A stretch of DNA of 64,000 nt from Bacillus thuringiensis (lineage in GTDB: Bacteria > Bacillota > Bacilli > Bacillales > Bacillaceae_G): NCBI RefSeq assembly GCF_014932895.1, contig NZ_JACYOF010000016.1, positions 19,617-83,616 of the forward strand, in the 5' to 3' direction. The notes beneath the pieces were generated by a model, which was not told the origin of the DNA, did no database searches, and was given only the letters and a program-made list of their open reading frames with translations. Of this stretch, positions 41,873 through 50,942 are shown piece after piece (within the stretch, counting starts at the first letter, position 1; each line of letters starts with the position of its first letter). Position numbers and translations under genes: made by a program.

Positions 41873-41980
41873 ATGAAAGAGCAAGTATTACAAGTAACAA
41901 AAGGTGACTTCGTAGGATCAGCAAGTGGAGCAGTAGTATTAACAGCGTTAATCGTATTTCTATCAAGTGTATTAGTATAA
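41873..41980 (+). CDS. Tandem hydrophobic peptide, copy 3 (35 aa)
   Basis: Identical to copy 2 in gene and spacer. Confidence 0.82.
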   Translation: MKEQVLQVTKGDFVGSASGAVVLTALIVFLSSVLV

Positions 41981-42023
41981 TAAAAGTTTTGTAACAAAAG
42001 AAAAAGAAGGGAGAACGAAAGAT

Positions 42024-42131
42024 ATGAAAGAGCAAGTATTACAAGTAACAAAAGGTGACTTCGTAGGATCAGCAAGTGGAGCAGTAGTATTAACAGCGTT
42101 AATCGTATTTCTATCAAGTGTATTAGTATAA
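42024..42131 (+). CDS. Tandem hydrophobic peptide, copy 4 (35 aa)
   Basis: Identical to copy 2 in gene and spacer. Confidence 0.82.
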   Translation: MKEQVLQVTKGDFVGSASGAVVLTALIVFLSSVLV

Positions 42132-42174
42132 TAAAAGTTTTGTAACAAAAGAAAAAGAAGGGAGAACGAAAGAT

Positions 42175-42282
42175 ATGAAAGAGCAAGTATTACAAGTAAC
42201 AAAAGGTGACTTCGTAGGATCAGCAAGTGGAGCAGTAGTATTAACAGCGTTAATCGTATTTCTATCAAGTGTATTAGTATAA
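42175..42282 (+). CDS. Tandem hydrophobic peptide, copy 5 (35 aa)
   Basis: Identical to copy 2 in gene and spacer. Confidence 0.82.
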   Translation: MKEQVLQVTKGDFVGSASGAVVLTALIVFLSSVLV

Positions 42283-42325
42283 TAAAAGTTTTGTAACAAA
42301 AGAAAAAGAAGGGAGAACGAAAGAT

Positions 42326-42433
42326 ATGAAAGAGCAAGTATTACAAGTAACAAAAGGTGACTTCGTAGGATCAGCAAGTGGAGCAGTAGTATTAACAGCG
42401 TTAATCGTATTTCTATCAAGTGTATTAGTATAA
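42326..42433 (+). CDS. Tandem hydrophobic peptide, copy 6 (35 aa)
   Basis: Identical to copy 2; the following spacer carries GAATAAAAG in place of GAACGAAAG. Confidence 0.82.
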   Translation: MKEQVLQVTKGDFVGSASGAVVLTALIVFLSSVLV

Positions 42434-42476
42434 TAAAAGTTTTGTAACAAAAGAAAAAGAAGGGAGAATAAAAGAT

Positions 42477-42584
42477 ATGAAAGAACAAGTATTACAAGTA
42501 ACAAAAGGTGACTTCGTAGGATCAGCAAGTGGAGCAGTAGTATTAACAGCGTTAATCGTATTTCTATCAAGTGTATTAGTATAA
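42477..42584 (+). CDS. Tandem hydrophobic peptide, copy 7 (35 aa)
   Basis: Same protein; one silent change (GAACAA for GAGCAA). Confidence 0.82.
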   Translation: MKEQVLQVTKGDFVGSASGAVVLTALIVFLSSVLV

Positions 42585-42627
42585 TAAAAGTTTTGTAACA
42601 AAAGAAAAAGAAGGGAGAACGAAAGAT

Positions 42628-42735
42628 ATGAAAGAGCAAGTATTACAAGTAACAAAAGGTGACTTCGTAGGATCAGCAAGTGGAGCAGTAGTATTAACAG
42701 CATTAATCGTGTTTCTATCAAGCGTATTAGTGTAA
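42628..42735 (+). CDS. Tandem hydrophobic peptide, copy 8 (35 aa)
   Basis: Same protein with several silent changes near the 3' end (GCATTA, GTGTTT, AGCGTA, GTG); the spacer after it diverges. Confidence 0.82.
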   Translation: MKEQVLQVTKGDFVGSASGAVVLTALIVFLSSVLV

Positions 42736-42779
42736 TAGAAGTTTTAAATCATACAAATAATGAAAGGAGAATGAGGAAT

Positions 42780-42890
42780 ATGAACAGTGAACAAGTGTTA
42801 CAAGTAACCAAAACAGATTTATTAGGATCATTAGGCGGAGCAGTAGTATTAACATCATTTATTCTATTCCTTGCAAATGTATTAGTATGA
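42780..42890 (+). CDS. Diverged ninth peptide of the array (36 aa)
   Basis: MNSEQVLQVTKTDLLGSLGG then AVVLTSFILFLANVLV: same plan as copies 1-8 with about ten substitutions and one extra residue, RBS AAAGGAG. An older duplicate retained with an intact frame, which argues that the peptide is selected. Terminator follows. Confidence 0.8.
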   Translation: MNSEQVLQVTKTDLLGSLGGAVVLTSFILFLANVLV

Positions 42891-42918
42891 GAAATATAAA
42901 TACAATCATTCAAAAAAA

Positions 42919-42968
42919 ATAAAGACTCTAACATATTAGTAAGTGGTTAATATGTTGGGGTCTTTTTT
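42919..42968 (+). terminator. Terminator of the peptide array
   Basis: AAAGACTCTAACATATTA pairs with TTAATATGTTGGGGTCTTT, then T-run. The only terminator in the array, so the nine genes can form one transcript. Confidence 0.88.
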
Positions 42969-43008
42969 ATTTTCTTCCTATATACCCTCAAGTGTTAATA
43001 TTATCTCC

Positions 43009-43080
43009 TTATCCCGCTATTTGCGGGCAGTAGACTCCCGCCTCAACAAAACCTCAGTTGATTAAAGTTTCACTTTACTT
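43009..43080. repeat. Dispersed B. cereus-group intergenic repeat, copy 3
   Basis: TTATCCCGCTATTTGCGGG with CAGTAGACTCCCGCC and ending GATTAAAGTTTCACTT. Flanks the peptide array on its right as copy 2 does on its left, in the same orientation. Confidence 0.7.
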
Positions 43081-43198
43081 CAAAGAGAAAAAAGTCGAAT
43101 TTTATATGTAAGAAAAAAAGAGGAATTTGACAGAAAAGATAGAAAATTTTAAAAGTCAGAATTTGTTAGCTTGCTAACTAATTTCTATTAATCTATGT

Positions 43199-43212
43199 TG
43201 GAAGCGTTTTCG
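43199..43212. promoter_or_regulatory. Possible CcpA cre site upstream of hppD
   Basis: TGGAAGCGTTTTCG resembles the cre consensus TGWNANCGNTNWCA with two mismatches. It would fit carbon-catabolite repression of tyrosine breakdown. Otherwise the 43081-43264 stretch shows only an AT-rich promoter region. Confidence 0.4.
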
Positions 43213-43264
43213 GTTAGGCTTAAGTACGAACCACTTAATCTATTTACAGGGGGATGAAAATATT

Positions 43265-44383
43265 ATGAAACAAAAATCTATGGATACGCTAGCTGCACAA
43301 ATGGAGGACTTTTTTCCGGTACGTGATGTAGATCATTTGGAGTTTTACGTAGGGAATGCAAAACAATCGAGTTATTACCTTGCGAGAGCGTTCGGATTCA
43401 AAATTGTGGCTTACTCTGGATTAGAAACTGGAAACCGTGAAAAGGTATCTTATGTTCTTGTGCAAAAAAATATGCGTTTCGTTGTGTCTGGGGCTTTAAG
43501 TAGCGATAACCGTATTGCAGAGTTTGTAAAGACTCATGGTGATGGCGTGAAAGATGTGGCATTACTTGTTGACGATGTTGATAAAGCATACTCGGAAGCA
43601 GTGAAACGTGGTGCCGTCGCAATTGCTCCACCTGAGGAGTTAACAGATGAGGACGGTACATTGAAAAAAGCAGTTATTGGTACGTATGGTGATACAATTC
43701 ACACGCTTGTAGAGCGTAAAAATTATAAAGGAACATTTATGCCAGGATTCCAAAAGGTGGAGTTTAATATTCCATTTGAAGAGTCTGGTTTAATTGCTGT
43801 AGACCATGTAGTTGGTAACGTTGAGAAAATGGAAGATTGGGTTAGTTATTACGAGAATGTTATGGGCTTTAAACAAATGATCCATTTCGATGATGATGAT
43901 ATTAGTACAGAGTATTCAGCGTTAATGTCAAAAGTTATGACGAATGGAAGTCGTATTAAGTTCCCTATTAACGAACCAGCAGATGGAAAGAGAAAGTCAC
44001 AAATTCAAGAATATCTAGAGTTCTATAATGGAGCAGGTGTACAACATCTTGCTTTATTAACGAGTGATATTGTTAAAACAGTTGAAGCGCTTCGTGCAAA
44101 TGGTGTGGAGTTCTTAGATACACCTGATACTTATTACGATGAGTTAACTGCGCGAGTTGGAAAAATTGATGAGGAAATTGATAAGTTAAAAGAATTAAAG
44201 ATTTTAGTAGATCGTGATGATGAAGGCTATTTACTGCAAATCTTTACGAAACCAATCGTAGATCGCCCAACTTTATTTATTGAAATCATTCAACGTAAAG
44301 GTTCTCGTGGATTTGGGGAAGGGAACTTTAAAGCGTTGTTTGAATCAATTGAAAGAGAACAGGAGCGTCGCGGAAACTTATAA
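43265..44383 (+). CDS. hppD: 4-hydroxyphenylpyruvate dioxygenase
   Basis: Non-haem Fe(II) dioxygenase that turns 4-hydroxyphenylpyruvate into homogentisate; 372 aa. Two vicinal-oxygen-chelate domains; metal ligands can be placed in VDHVVGNVEKM (His, about 180), AGVQHLALLT (His, about 259) and LFIEIIQRKG (Glu, about 338). First gene of a tyrosine/phenylalanine catabolic cluster with fah and hmgA. RBS GGGGG. Possible cre site about 55 bp upstream. Confidence 0.95.
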   Translation: MKQKSMDTLAAQMEDFFPVRDVDHLEFYVGNAKQSSYYLARAFGFKIVAYSGLETGNREKVSYVLVQKNMRFVVSGALSSDNRIAEFVKTHGDGVKDVALLVDDVDKAYSEAVKRGAVAIAPPEELTDEDGTLKKAVIGTYGDTIHTLVERKNYKGTFMPGFQKVEFNIPFEESGLIAVDHVVGNVEKMEDWVSYYENVMGFKQMIHFDDDDISTEYSALMSKVMTNGSRIKFPINEPADGKRKSQIQEYLEFYNGAGVQHLALLTSDIVKTVEALRANGVEFLDTPDTYYDELTARVGKIDEEIDKLKELKILVDRDDEGYLLQIFTKPIVDRPTLFIEIIQRKGSRGFGEGNFKALFESIEREQERRGNL

Positions 44384-44446
44384 GATTTGTATCCACCAGC
44401 AGGAATTCTTTTGCTGGTGGAAATTTCATTTTCATAGGGAGGAATT

Positions 44447-45406
44447 ATGATGAAATTTGTTACATTTCGTCTCCCATCGAAAGAAATGCGAGCTGGGTGG
44501 CTTGAAGGTGACAAAGTAATCGATATGAATCTTGCTAGTGAAGGAAAAGTACCTTCCTCTATGCTCGCCTTTTTAGAGAAAGCGGATGAGTATGTAAAAT
44601 TGCTGCGTAATATTAAGAATCCAAACAAGGGTATATATTCTTTAGAAGAAGTACAATTGACAGCTGCTCTTCCTAATCCGAGTAGCATTCGAGACTTTTA
44701 CGCATTTGAACAGCATGTAAAAACAGCTCGCGGACGAAGAGGGCTAGATGTTGTACCTGAATGGTATGATATCCCGGTTTTTTATTTTACTAACCACCGT
44801 GCTGTAATTGGTCCAGATGATTTTGTAATTGGTCCGAAGAAATCTAAAAAGCTTGATTATGAGTTAGAGATTGCTTGTGTAATTGGAAAAGAAGGACGAA
44901 ATATTTCTCGTGAGCAAGCAGAGGAATACATTTTTGGTTATTGTATTATGAACGACTGGAGTGCAAGGGACTTACAAGCAACAGAAATGAAAGTAGGACT
45001 CGGTCCAGCAAAAGGAAAAGACTTTGCAACTTCATTAGGAGCGTATCTCGTTATGAAAGAGGACTTAGACGTTTATTGTAGTGGTAATCGATATGATTTA
45101 GAGATGACTGCTCATGTAAATGGAAAACTATTATCAAAGGGAAATTTTCAAGATATTTACTATACATTCGCTGAAATGATTGAACGTGCTTCACAAGACG
45201 TGACCTTATATCCAGGAGATGTGATTGGTTCTGGAACAGTAGGAACGGGGTGTATTTTAGAGCTTGGTACGGAAGAATGGTTGCAAGATGGAGATGTTGT
45301 AGAGCTGGCGATTACTGGTTTAGGTACATTACGTAATACGGTCAAAAAAGAAATGAAAGCAGGTGATGGGCATGTTTTATCGTCACATGGGGGAACTACC
45401 TCATAA
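44447..45406 (+). CDS. Fumarylacetoacetate hydrolase family protein
   Basis: 319 aa FAH-fold hydrolase: YELEIACVIGKEGRNIS with the metal Glu pair, MNDWSARDLQATEM, TSLGAYLVM, and TVGTGCILELG. In this cluster it should split fumarylacetoacetate or maleylacetoacetate-derived product to fumarate and acetoacetate, last step of homogentisate breakdown. Double ATG start with GGAGG. Its 3' end overlaps the hmgA start by about 35 bp. Confidence 0.92.
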   Translation: MMKFVTFRLPSKEMRAGWLEGDKVIDMNLASEGKVPSSMLAFLEKADEYVKLLRNIKNPNKGIYSLEEVQLTAALPNPSSIRDFYAFEQHVKTARGRRGLDVVPEWYDIPVFYFTNHRAVIGPDDFVIGPKKSKKLDYELEIACVIGKEGRNISREQAEEYIFGYCIMNDWSARDLQATEMKVGLGPAKGKDFATSLGAYLVMKEDLDVYCSGNRYDLEMTAHVNGKLLSKGNFQDIYYTFAEMIERASQDVTLYPGDVIGSGTVGTGCILELGTEEWLQDGDVVELAITGLGTLRNTVKKEMKAGDGHVLSSHGGTTS

Positions 45407-46544
45407 ACGACATGTACAATTCCGTAAAAAGGATGGATCGCTTTATCGTGAACAGGTAATGGGAACGAAAGGTTTTTCCGGTACGCAGTCTATTTTGTAT
45501 CATCATTATATGCCAACGGAAGTAGGGCATGCAGCATTGTCTCATTCTTGTCAGTTACAGTATGAAGAGGATGTTGCTCTTTCTCATCGCCACTTTCGTA
45601 CGAAAGAAAATAAAAAAACTGGTGATGCAGTAAGTGGAAGAAACTTTATGCTTGGGAATGAGGATTTATTAATTGGAGTAGTGACTCCAACAGAAAAAAT
45701 GGAGTATTTCTACCGTAATGGTGATGGCGATGAAATGTTATTTGTTCATTATGGAACAGGAAAAATTGAAACGATGTTTGGAACGATTCACTATAGAAAA
45801 GGTGACTATGTAACGATTCCAATTGGAACAATTTATCGTGTTATTCCAGATGAGGGAGAAACTAAGTTTCTTGTTGTAGAGGCGAATAGCCAAATTACAA
45901 CACCGCGTCGCTATCGCAATGAATATGGGCAATTGTTAGAGCATAGTCCGTTTTGTGAGAGAGACATTCGTGGCCCGGAAAAATTGGAGACATATGATGA
46001 AAAAGGCGAATTTGTCGTAATGACAAAATCAAGAGGCTATATGCATAAACATGTTTTAGGGCACCATCCGTTAGATGTTGTTGGATGGGATGGTTACTTA
46101 TATCCATGGGTCTTTAATGTAGAAGACTTTGAACCAATTACAGGGCGCATTCATCAGCCACCACCAGTACATCAAACATTCGAAGGACATAATTTTGTTA
46201 TTTGCTCCTTCGTACCACGTTTATACGATTATCATCCAGAATCAATCCCAGCACCGTATTATCATAGTAATGTAAATAGTGATGAAGTTCTTTACTATGT
46301 AGAAGGAAACTTTATGAGCCGAAAAGGTGTGGAAGAAGGTTCTATTACACTTCATCCGAGCGGTATTCCTCATGGGCCGCATCCTGGGAAAACAGAGGCA
46401 AGTATCGGAAAGAAAGAAACTCTTGAATTAGCGGTTATGATAGATACATTCCGTCCGCTTCGTATTGTAAAACAAGCACATGAAACGGAAGATGAAAAAT
46501 ATATGTATAGTTGGATTGAAGAAGGTTCATACACTGCAAAATAA
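45372..46544 (+). CDS. hmgA: Homogentisate 1,2-dioxygenase
   Basis: Cupin Fe(II) enzyme opening the homogentisate ring to maleylacetoacetate; 390 aa. MFYRHMGELPHKRHVQFR is the family start, so ATG 45372 is chosen within the fah 3' end; iron and active-site region NSDEVLYYVEGNF and HPSGIPHGPHPG about 310-345. A separate maleylacetoacetate isomerase is not present in the window. Terminator follows directly. Confidence 0.93.
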   Translation: MFYRHMGELPHKRHVQFRKKDGSLYREQVMGTKGFSGTQSILYHHYMPTEVGHAALSHSCQLQYEEDVALSHRHFRTKENKKTGDAVSGRNFMLGNEDLLIGVVTPTEKMEYFYRNGDGDEMLFVHYGTGKIETMFGTIHYRKGDYVTIPIGTIYRVIPDEGETKFLVVEANSQITTPRRYRNEYGQLLEHSPFCERDIRGPEKLETYDEKGEFVVMTKSRGYMHKHVLGHHPLDVVGWDGYLYPWVFNVEDFEPITGRIHQPPPVHQTFEGHNFVICSFVPRLYDYHPESIPAPYYHSNVNSDEVLYYVEGNFMSRKGVEEGSITLHPSGIPHGPHPGKTEASIGKKETLELAVMIDTFRPLRIVKQAHETEDEKYMYSWIEEGSYTAK

Positions 46545-46546
46545 GT

Positions 46547-46584
46547 AAAAAGAGGCATGCTCCTTTATGAGGCATGCCTCTTTA
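46547..46584 (+). terminator. Terminator of the tyrosine catabolic operon
   Basis: AAAGAGGCATGC / GCATGCCTCTTT with a 10-nt loop. Confidence 0.9.
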
Positions 46585-46685
46585 ATATGTATAATAATTT
46601 CAAAAGAGATGATAGGAAAACTCACGGAAAGAATGATTAGGATATTGTATATTCCGAAAGATTTCTACTTATTTCGACAAAAGTA

Positions 46686-46714
46686 TTGACTGTAAAAAAT
46701 GTTATGAGTAAAAT
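46686..46714 (+). promoter_or_regulatory. Sigma-A type promoter of the amino-acid permease
   Basis: TTGACT (46686), 17-bp spacer, TAAAAT (46709-46714). Confidence 0.6.
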
Positions 46715-46765
46715 GAAAATGCGAATTAAAAATTTTCAGAAAATTTAAAACTTGGAGGAGTGGGC

Positions 46766-48181
46766 ATGAAGCAAATTTTTCAAAAGAAGCCTATTGCAAA
46801 GTTAATGCAAGAAAGTAAGCAAAAGACGTTAGCAAGGACGTTGGGCGCACTGGATTTAACAATGCTTGGAATTGGGGCAATTGTTGGAACGGGTATTTTT
46901 GTTCTAACGGGTGTGGTAGCAGCAAAACATTCTGGGCCAGCTATTATATTATCATTTGCGATAGCCGCGTTAGCTTGTGCCTTTGCTGCATTTTGTTATG
47001 CTGAATTTGCTTCTTCAGTTCCTGTCTCAGGCAGTGTGTATACGTACACATATGCGACGATGGGAGAGGTATTCGCATTTTTAATTGGATGGGACTTAAT
47101 GCTTGAGTATTTACTCGCTACATCTGCTGTAGCAAACGGTTGGTCCGCTTATTTTCAATCTTTATTAAAGGGATTTGGAATTCATATTCCGACGATTCTC
47201 TCTTCGGCCCCTGGTACAGGGAAAGGTGGGATAATTGATTTACCTGCAGTTTTAATTATTTTAGTGATGACAGTTCTTTTATCTAGGGGCGTTCGTGAGA
47301 GTGCACGTGTAAATAATATTATGGTATTTATTAAGCTAGCAGTCGTTCTTATTTTTATCTTTGCTGGTTTTAATTATGTGAAACCTGAAAACTGGACGCC
47401 TTTTATGCCATTTGGTTTAGATGGTGTAATGGCTGGAGCTGCTACAGTATTCTTCGCCTTTATAGGGTTTGATGCAGTTTCGACAGCTGCAGAAGAAGTG
47501 AAACGTCCGCAACGTGATTTACCAATCGGCATTATTGCATCTTTATTAATTTGTACTATACTTTATATCGTTGTTTCGCTTATTTTGACAGGAATTGTTC
47601 CATATGGACAGCTAAATATATCAGATCCGGTTGCTTTCGCACTTCAATTTATTGGACAAGATAGTTTAGCGGGGGTAATTTCAGTAGGAGCAATTACAGG
47701 AATTACAACAGTAATGCTAGTTATGATGTATGGGCAAGTTCGTGTTTCATATGCGATGAGCCGTGATGGTTTGTTGCCAAAGCGTCTGGCTAAAGTCCAC
47801 CCTAAATTTAAAACACCATTTTTAAATACATGGACAACTGGGATTATTGCGGCACTGATTTCAGGATTAATAGATTTAAATGTTTTAGCGCACCTCGTAA
47901 ATATGGGGACATTATCAGCGTTTGCGCTCGTAGCTGTTGCGGTAATTGTAATGAGAAAGACTCATCCGGATTTACCAAGAGCATTTAAGGCGCCCCTTGT
48001 ACCAGTTTTACCAGCGTTAACAGTAATTTTTTGTTTATATTTAATGCTTCAATTATCAGGGACAGCGTGGATTAGTTTTGGAGTATGGATGGTTATCGGC
48101 ATTGCGGTTTACTTTTTATATAGCCGAAAGCATAGCGCTTTAAATGATAATAATAAAGAAGAAGATGTAGCAAATTTATAA
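46766..48181 (+). CDS. APC-superfamily amino acid permease (YfnA-like)
   Basis: 471 aa, about 12-13 TM segments: LGALDLTMLGIGAIVGTGIF is the APC family TM1 motif with substrate-site glycines, FAFIGFDAVSTAAEEVKRP the TM6/loop block. ATG 46766 is preferred over the GTG two codons upstream (GGAGGAG at 7 nt). Next to the tyrosine operon, so aromatic amino-acid import is possible, but it has its own promoter and the family is broad. Confidence 0.88.
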   Translation: MKQIFQKKPIAKLMQESKQKTLARTLGALDLTMLGIGAIVGTGIFVLTGVVAAKHSGPAIILSFAIAALACAFAAFCYAEFASSVPVSGSVYTYTYATMGEVFAFLIGWDLMLEYLLATSAVANGWSAYFQSLLKGFGIHIPTILSSAPGTGKGGIIDLPAVLIILVMTVLLSRGVRESARVNNIMVFIKLAVVLIFIFAGFNYVKPENWTPFMPFGLDGVMAGAATVFFAFIGFDAVSTAAEEVKRPQRDLPIGIIASLLICTILYIVVSLILTGIVPYGQLNISDPVAFALQFIGQDSLAGVISVGAITGITTVMLVMMYGQVRVSYAMSRDGLLPKRLAKVHPKFKTPFLNTWTTGIIAALISGLIDLNVLAHLVNMGTLSAFALVAVAVIVMRKTHPDLPRAFKAPLVPVLPALTVIFCLYLMLQLSGTAWISFGVWMVIGIAVYFLYSRKHSALNDNNKEEDVANL

Positions 48182-48183
48182 GT

Positions 48184-48222
48184 GGAAAAATCCATTCTAA
48201 TTCTATAAGAATGGATTTTTTA
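48184..48222 (+). terminator. Terminator of the permease gene
   Basis: AAAAATCCATTCT / AGAATGGATTTTT perfect stem, T-run. Confidence 0.9.
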
Positions 48223-48289
48223 TTTTGAAAATTTACATTTTTCTGAATGTGTTATAAGATAATTGTTGGCGAACTAAAGGGGTGGAAAT

Positions 48290-49561
48290 ATGAAAAATAC
48301 ATGGCGTGAGCTAAGGGAGATGGATCGCAACGTATGGATTCGATTTATCGGTGAGACATTGAATGGAATTGCGATGATGATGTTGATGCCGTTTTTTGCA
48401 TTATATTTAAAAGATAAGGTAGATTCTTTACTGCAAGTTGGTGTTATTATGGCACTTTCTCCAATTGCCGCAAGCTTTGGCTCGCTTATAGGAGGAAGAA
48501 TTGCTGATATATATGGAAGAAAGCCGATTATGATATTTTCGATGGCGAGTAATGCTGTATTGATGCTTGGCTTTTTGTTTATAGAAGGGTTTATTCCATA
48601 CGCCATTTTATCAACTTTTTTAGGATTAAGTAATTCTCTATTTCATCCCGCGGCATCAGCAATGGTCGCGGATGTAACGGCACCAGAAAAAAGAACAGAA
48701 GCATATGGTTTATTGCGAATGGGACACAATATAGGTGCCGCGATTGGTCCAATAATGGGGGCGTCGGTAGTTGTTTTGTCAAAGAACCTTGTATTTATTA
48801 TTGCCTCGTCTACGATGTTGTTTTATGCATTACTCGTATTAATGCTTATTCAAGAGACAATGCCAAAGGGAATTAATAAAGAAGAGAATAAAGAAAAAGA
48901 ATCTGGCGCGGTTTGGAAAATTGTAATGCGAGATAAGGCACTGATGATTTATTTATTAGCAGGAATCGTTATTTCTATGGGCTTTTCTCAGACGGAAGGA
49001 ATGTTGCCGCTCCACTTTGATAACGAAATGAAAGGTATTTTTGGAACTAACAATCCATATCCGTATTTAATGGCGTTAAATGGACTATTAGTTGTTTTAT
49101 TTCAATTTCAAATTTCAAAATGGGCGACAGATAAACCTGTCGGAAAGACAATGTTATACGGTGCGTGTTTGTTCGGGATTGGTTTGTTTTTTATAGGATG
49201 GCTACCGAAGTGGTTTGGAGAATTTGATGCAAATGCTACGATTATTTTAATGACGTTACTGTTCGTTTATGCCATATATACGTTAGGTGAGATGATTATG
49301 TCGCCTGTACAGATGACGTTTGTAGCAAATTTAGCTCCAGAACACTTAAGAGGAACTTACATGGGGGCGGCAAGTTTGCAATGGATTACAGGAAGTGCGT
49401 TCGGTCCACTTCTTGGTGGTTTTTTATTGGATCGATTGCTTGGGCATCTTCTATTTACAATTTTAAGTGTAGGGTGTGTAGTGGCAGGGCTTGTATATGT
49501 TTCTTTAGACCGTCTTGTGGAACAAAGACAAAAAGATACTTTAACCAAACAATCTTCTTAA
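48290..49561 (+). CDS. MFS transporter, 423 aa
   Basis: 12 TM major facilitator: motif A GGRIADIYGRKPIM between TM2 and TM3 (about 67-80), a second copy-like loop in the C-half, HPAASAMVADVTAPEKR after TM4 as in multidrug MFS efflux proteins. RBS GGGGTGG. No regulator adjacent. Drug efflux inferred from the subfamily only. The interval 49562-49796 after it shows no gene or clear terminator. Confidence 0.87.
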   Translation: MKNTWRELREMDRNVWIRFIGETLNGIAMMMLMPFFALYLKDKVDSLLQVGVIMALSPIAASFGSLIGGRIADIYGRKPIMIFSMASNAVLMLGFLFIEGFIPYAILSTFLGLSNSLFHPAASAMVADVTAPEKRTEAYGLLRMGHNIGAAIGPIMGASVVVLSKNLVFIIASSTMLFYALLVLMLIQETMPKGINKEENKEKESGAVWKIVMRDKALMIYLLAGIVISMGFSQTEGMLPLHFDNEMKGIFGTNNPYPYLMALNGLLVVLFQFQISKWATDKPVGKTMLYGACLFGIGLFFIGWLPKWFGEFDANATIILMTLLFVYAIYTLGEMIMSPVQMTFVANLAPEHLRGTYMGAASLQWITGSAFGPLLGGFLLDRLLGHLLFTILSVGCVVAGLVYVSLDRLVEQRQKDTLTKQSS

Positions 49562-49796
49562 TAATAGATGACATACACAAAAAGGAGATTTCTACATATT
49601 TTAGGTACATAACTAGATTAGATTGCAATTTCATTTTGTGTAGTTATGAAGAAAATGAAATAAAAAGTGTAGAAAACCAATAAGTGGTGTCATTTAATTA
49701 TTTGTGGAAGTTACATTTTATTTCAAATAGGAACTACCTATTTTTATAAAAAGTGCTAAAATAGAAAAATGAAAACAATTGGTTAGGGTGATTTCA

Positions 49797-50882
49797 TTGA
49801 CGAAAATTAAATTAGGTTTATTATATGGTGGAAAATCAGCTGAGCATCAAGTTTCGTTACAGACGGCTCTTGCTGCTATTAAAGCGTTAAATCAAGATAA
49901 ATTCGAGATTCATCCGATTTATATTACAGAACAAGGTCAATGGGTACGCGGTGAGCGTATCGAAGGTGAAGTGACAGGTGTTGAAGCTTTAAAAATGAGT
50001 GGTGCAGAAAATGCAATTTCTCCGTTATCATTAAGCACGGAAATTATTCCATCTGCAGCTTCTGAGGAAGATGTTATCGACGTTATTTTCCCATTACTAC
50101 ATGGACCAAATGGTGAAGATGGAACAGTTCAAGGGTTATTAGAATTAATGAACATTCCTTATGTAGGGAATGGTGTTTTAGCATCATCTGCCGGTATGGA
50201 TAAAGTTGTTATGAAAAATATCTTTGCAGAAGCTGGTTTAAAACAAGCGAAATATGCATCTTTCATACGTAGTGCATGGGAAAAAAATCGCGAAGAAGCT
50301 TATGACAAAGTAGAAGAGAAGCTAGGATATCCTTGCTTCGTAAAACCAGCAAACCTTGGTTCAAGTGTTGGTATTAATAAGTGTAAAAATCGTGAAGAAC
50401 TTGAGAGTGCTTTTGAAGAGGCATTCCAATTCGACCGCAAAATTATTGTAGAAGAAAATATCGTAGGTCGTGAAGTTGAAGTTGGTGTATTAGGTAATGA
50501 TGAGCCGAAATGTTCAGTTGTAGGTGAAATTGTACCGAAAAAAGATTTCTATGACTACAAGTCGAAATATATTGATGGTGACACAGCGTTAATTATTCCA
50601 GCTGAAATGACAGAAGAAGAATCTAATGTAATTAAGCGGGATGCAATTATTGCATTCCAATCTTTAGATGGTGCGGGTTTAACACGAGCAGATTTCTTCT
50701 TAACGAAAGATGGAGAAGTATATATTAACGAAGTAAACACAATGCCAGGGTTTACACCGTTTAGTATGTTCCCTCTATTATGGCAACATACTGGATTACC
50801 GTATCCGGAATTAATTGAAGAGCTAATTAGCTTAGCGATTGAGCGTCACGAAGAAAAACAAAAAATTAAATATACAATCTAA
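49797..50882 (+). CDS. ddl: D-alanine--D-alanine ligase
   Basis: ATP-grasp enzyme that joins two D-alanines for peptidoglycan; 361 aa. [19 protein letters not shown] at the N-terminus, [21 protein letters not shown]-site [15 protein letters not shown], and [23 protein letters not shown] with the Mg ligands (motifs quoted in part). TTG start at 49797 gives the expected N-terminus; upstream codons lack a ribosome site. Followed by murF, which uses its product. Confidence 0.95.
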   Translation: MTKIKLGLLYGGKSAEHQVSLQTALAAIKALNQDKFEIHPIYITEQGQWVRGERIEGEVTGVEALKMSGAENAISPLSLSTEIIPSAASEEDVIDVIFPLLHGPNGEDGTVQGLLELMNIPYVGNGVLASSAGMDKVVMKNIFAEAGLKQAKYASFIRSAWEKNREEAYDKVEEKLGYPCFVKPANLGSSVGINKCKNREELESAFEEAFQFDRKIIVEENIVGREVEVGVLGNDEPKCSVVGEIVPKKDFYDYKSKYIDGDTALIIPAEMTEEESNVIKRDAIIAFQSLDGAGLTRADFFLTKDGEVYINEVNTMPGFTPFSMFPLLWQHTGLPYPELIEELISLAIERHEEKQKIKYTI

Positions 50883-50895
50883 CAAAAAAGGAGGG

Positions 50896-50919
50896 AGCAC
50901 TATTCGAAGGAATAGTGCT
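50896..50919 (+). repeat. Intercistronic hairpin between ddl and murF
   Basis: AGCACTATTC / GAATAGTGCT, 10-bp stem, 4-nt loop, no T-run; likely an mRNA processing or stability element. Confidence 0.6.
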
Positions 50920-50942
50920 TCCGCTATGTAAGGAGTGTTTGT

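Larger units (their letters stand above)
41571..42735 (+). repeat. Eight-copy 151-bp tandem gene array
   Basis: ATG-to-ATG distance is exactly 151 bp for all eight copies (41571, 41722, 41873, 42024, 42175, 42326, 42477, 42628). Each unit is a 35-codon gene, stop, and a 43-bp spacer with its own ribosome site. Inner copies are identical; the end copies carry a few substitutions. Confidence 0.97.

Noticed and set aside
41551-42721. Overlapping leftward frames of 98-121 codons across the tandem array
   Set aside because: They span repeat boundaries and the spacers, have no ribosome sites and are simply the complement of the repeated unit.
41571-42735. CRISPR array
   Set aside because: The repeat unit is 151 bp and contiguous, with no unique spacers and no cas genes; every unit is a gene.
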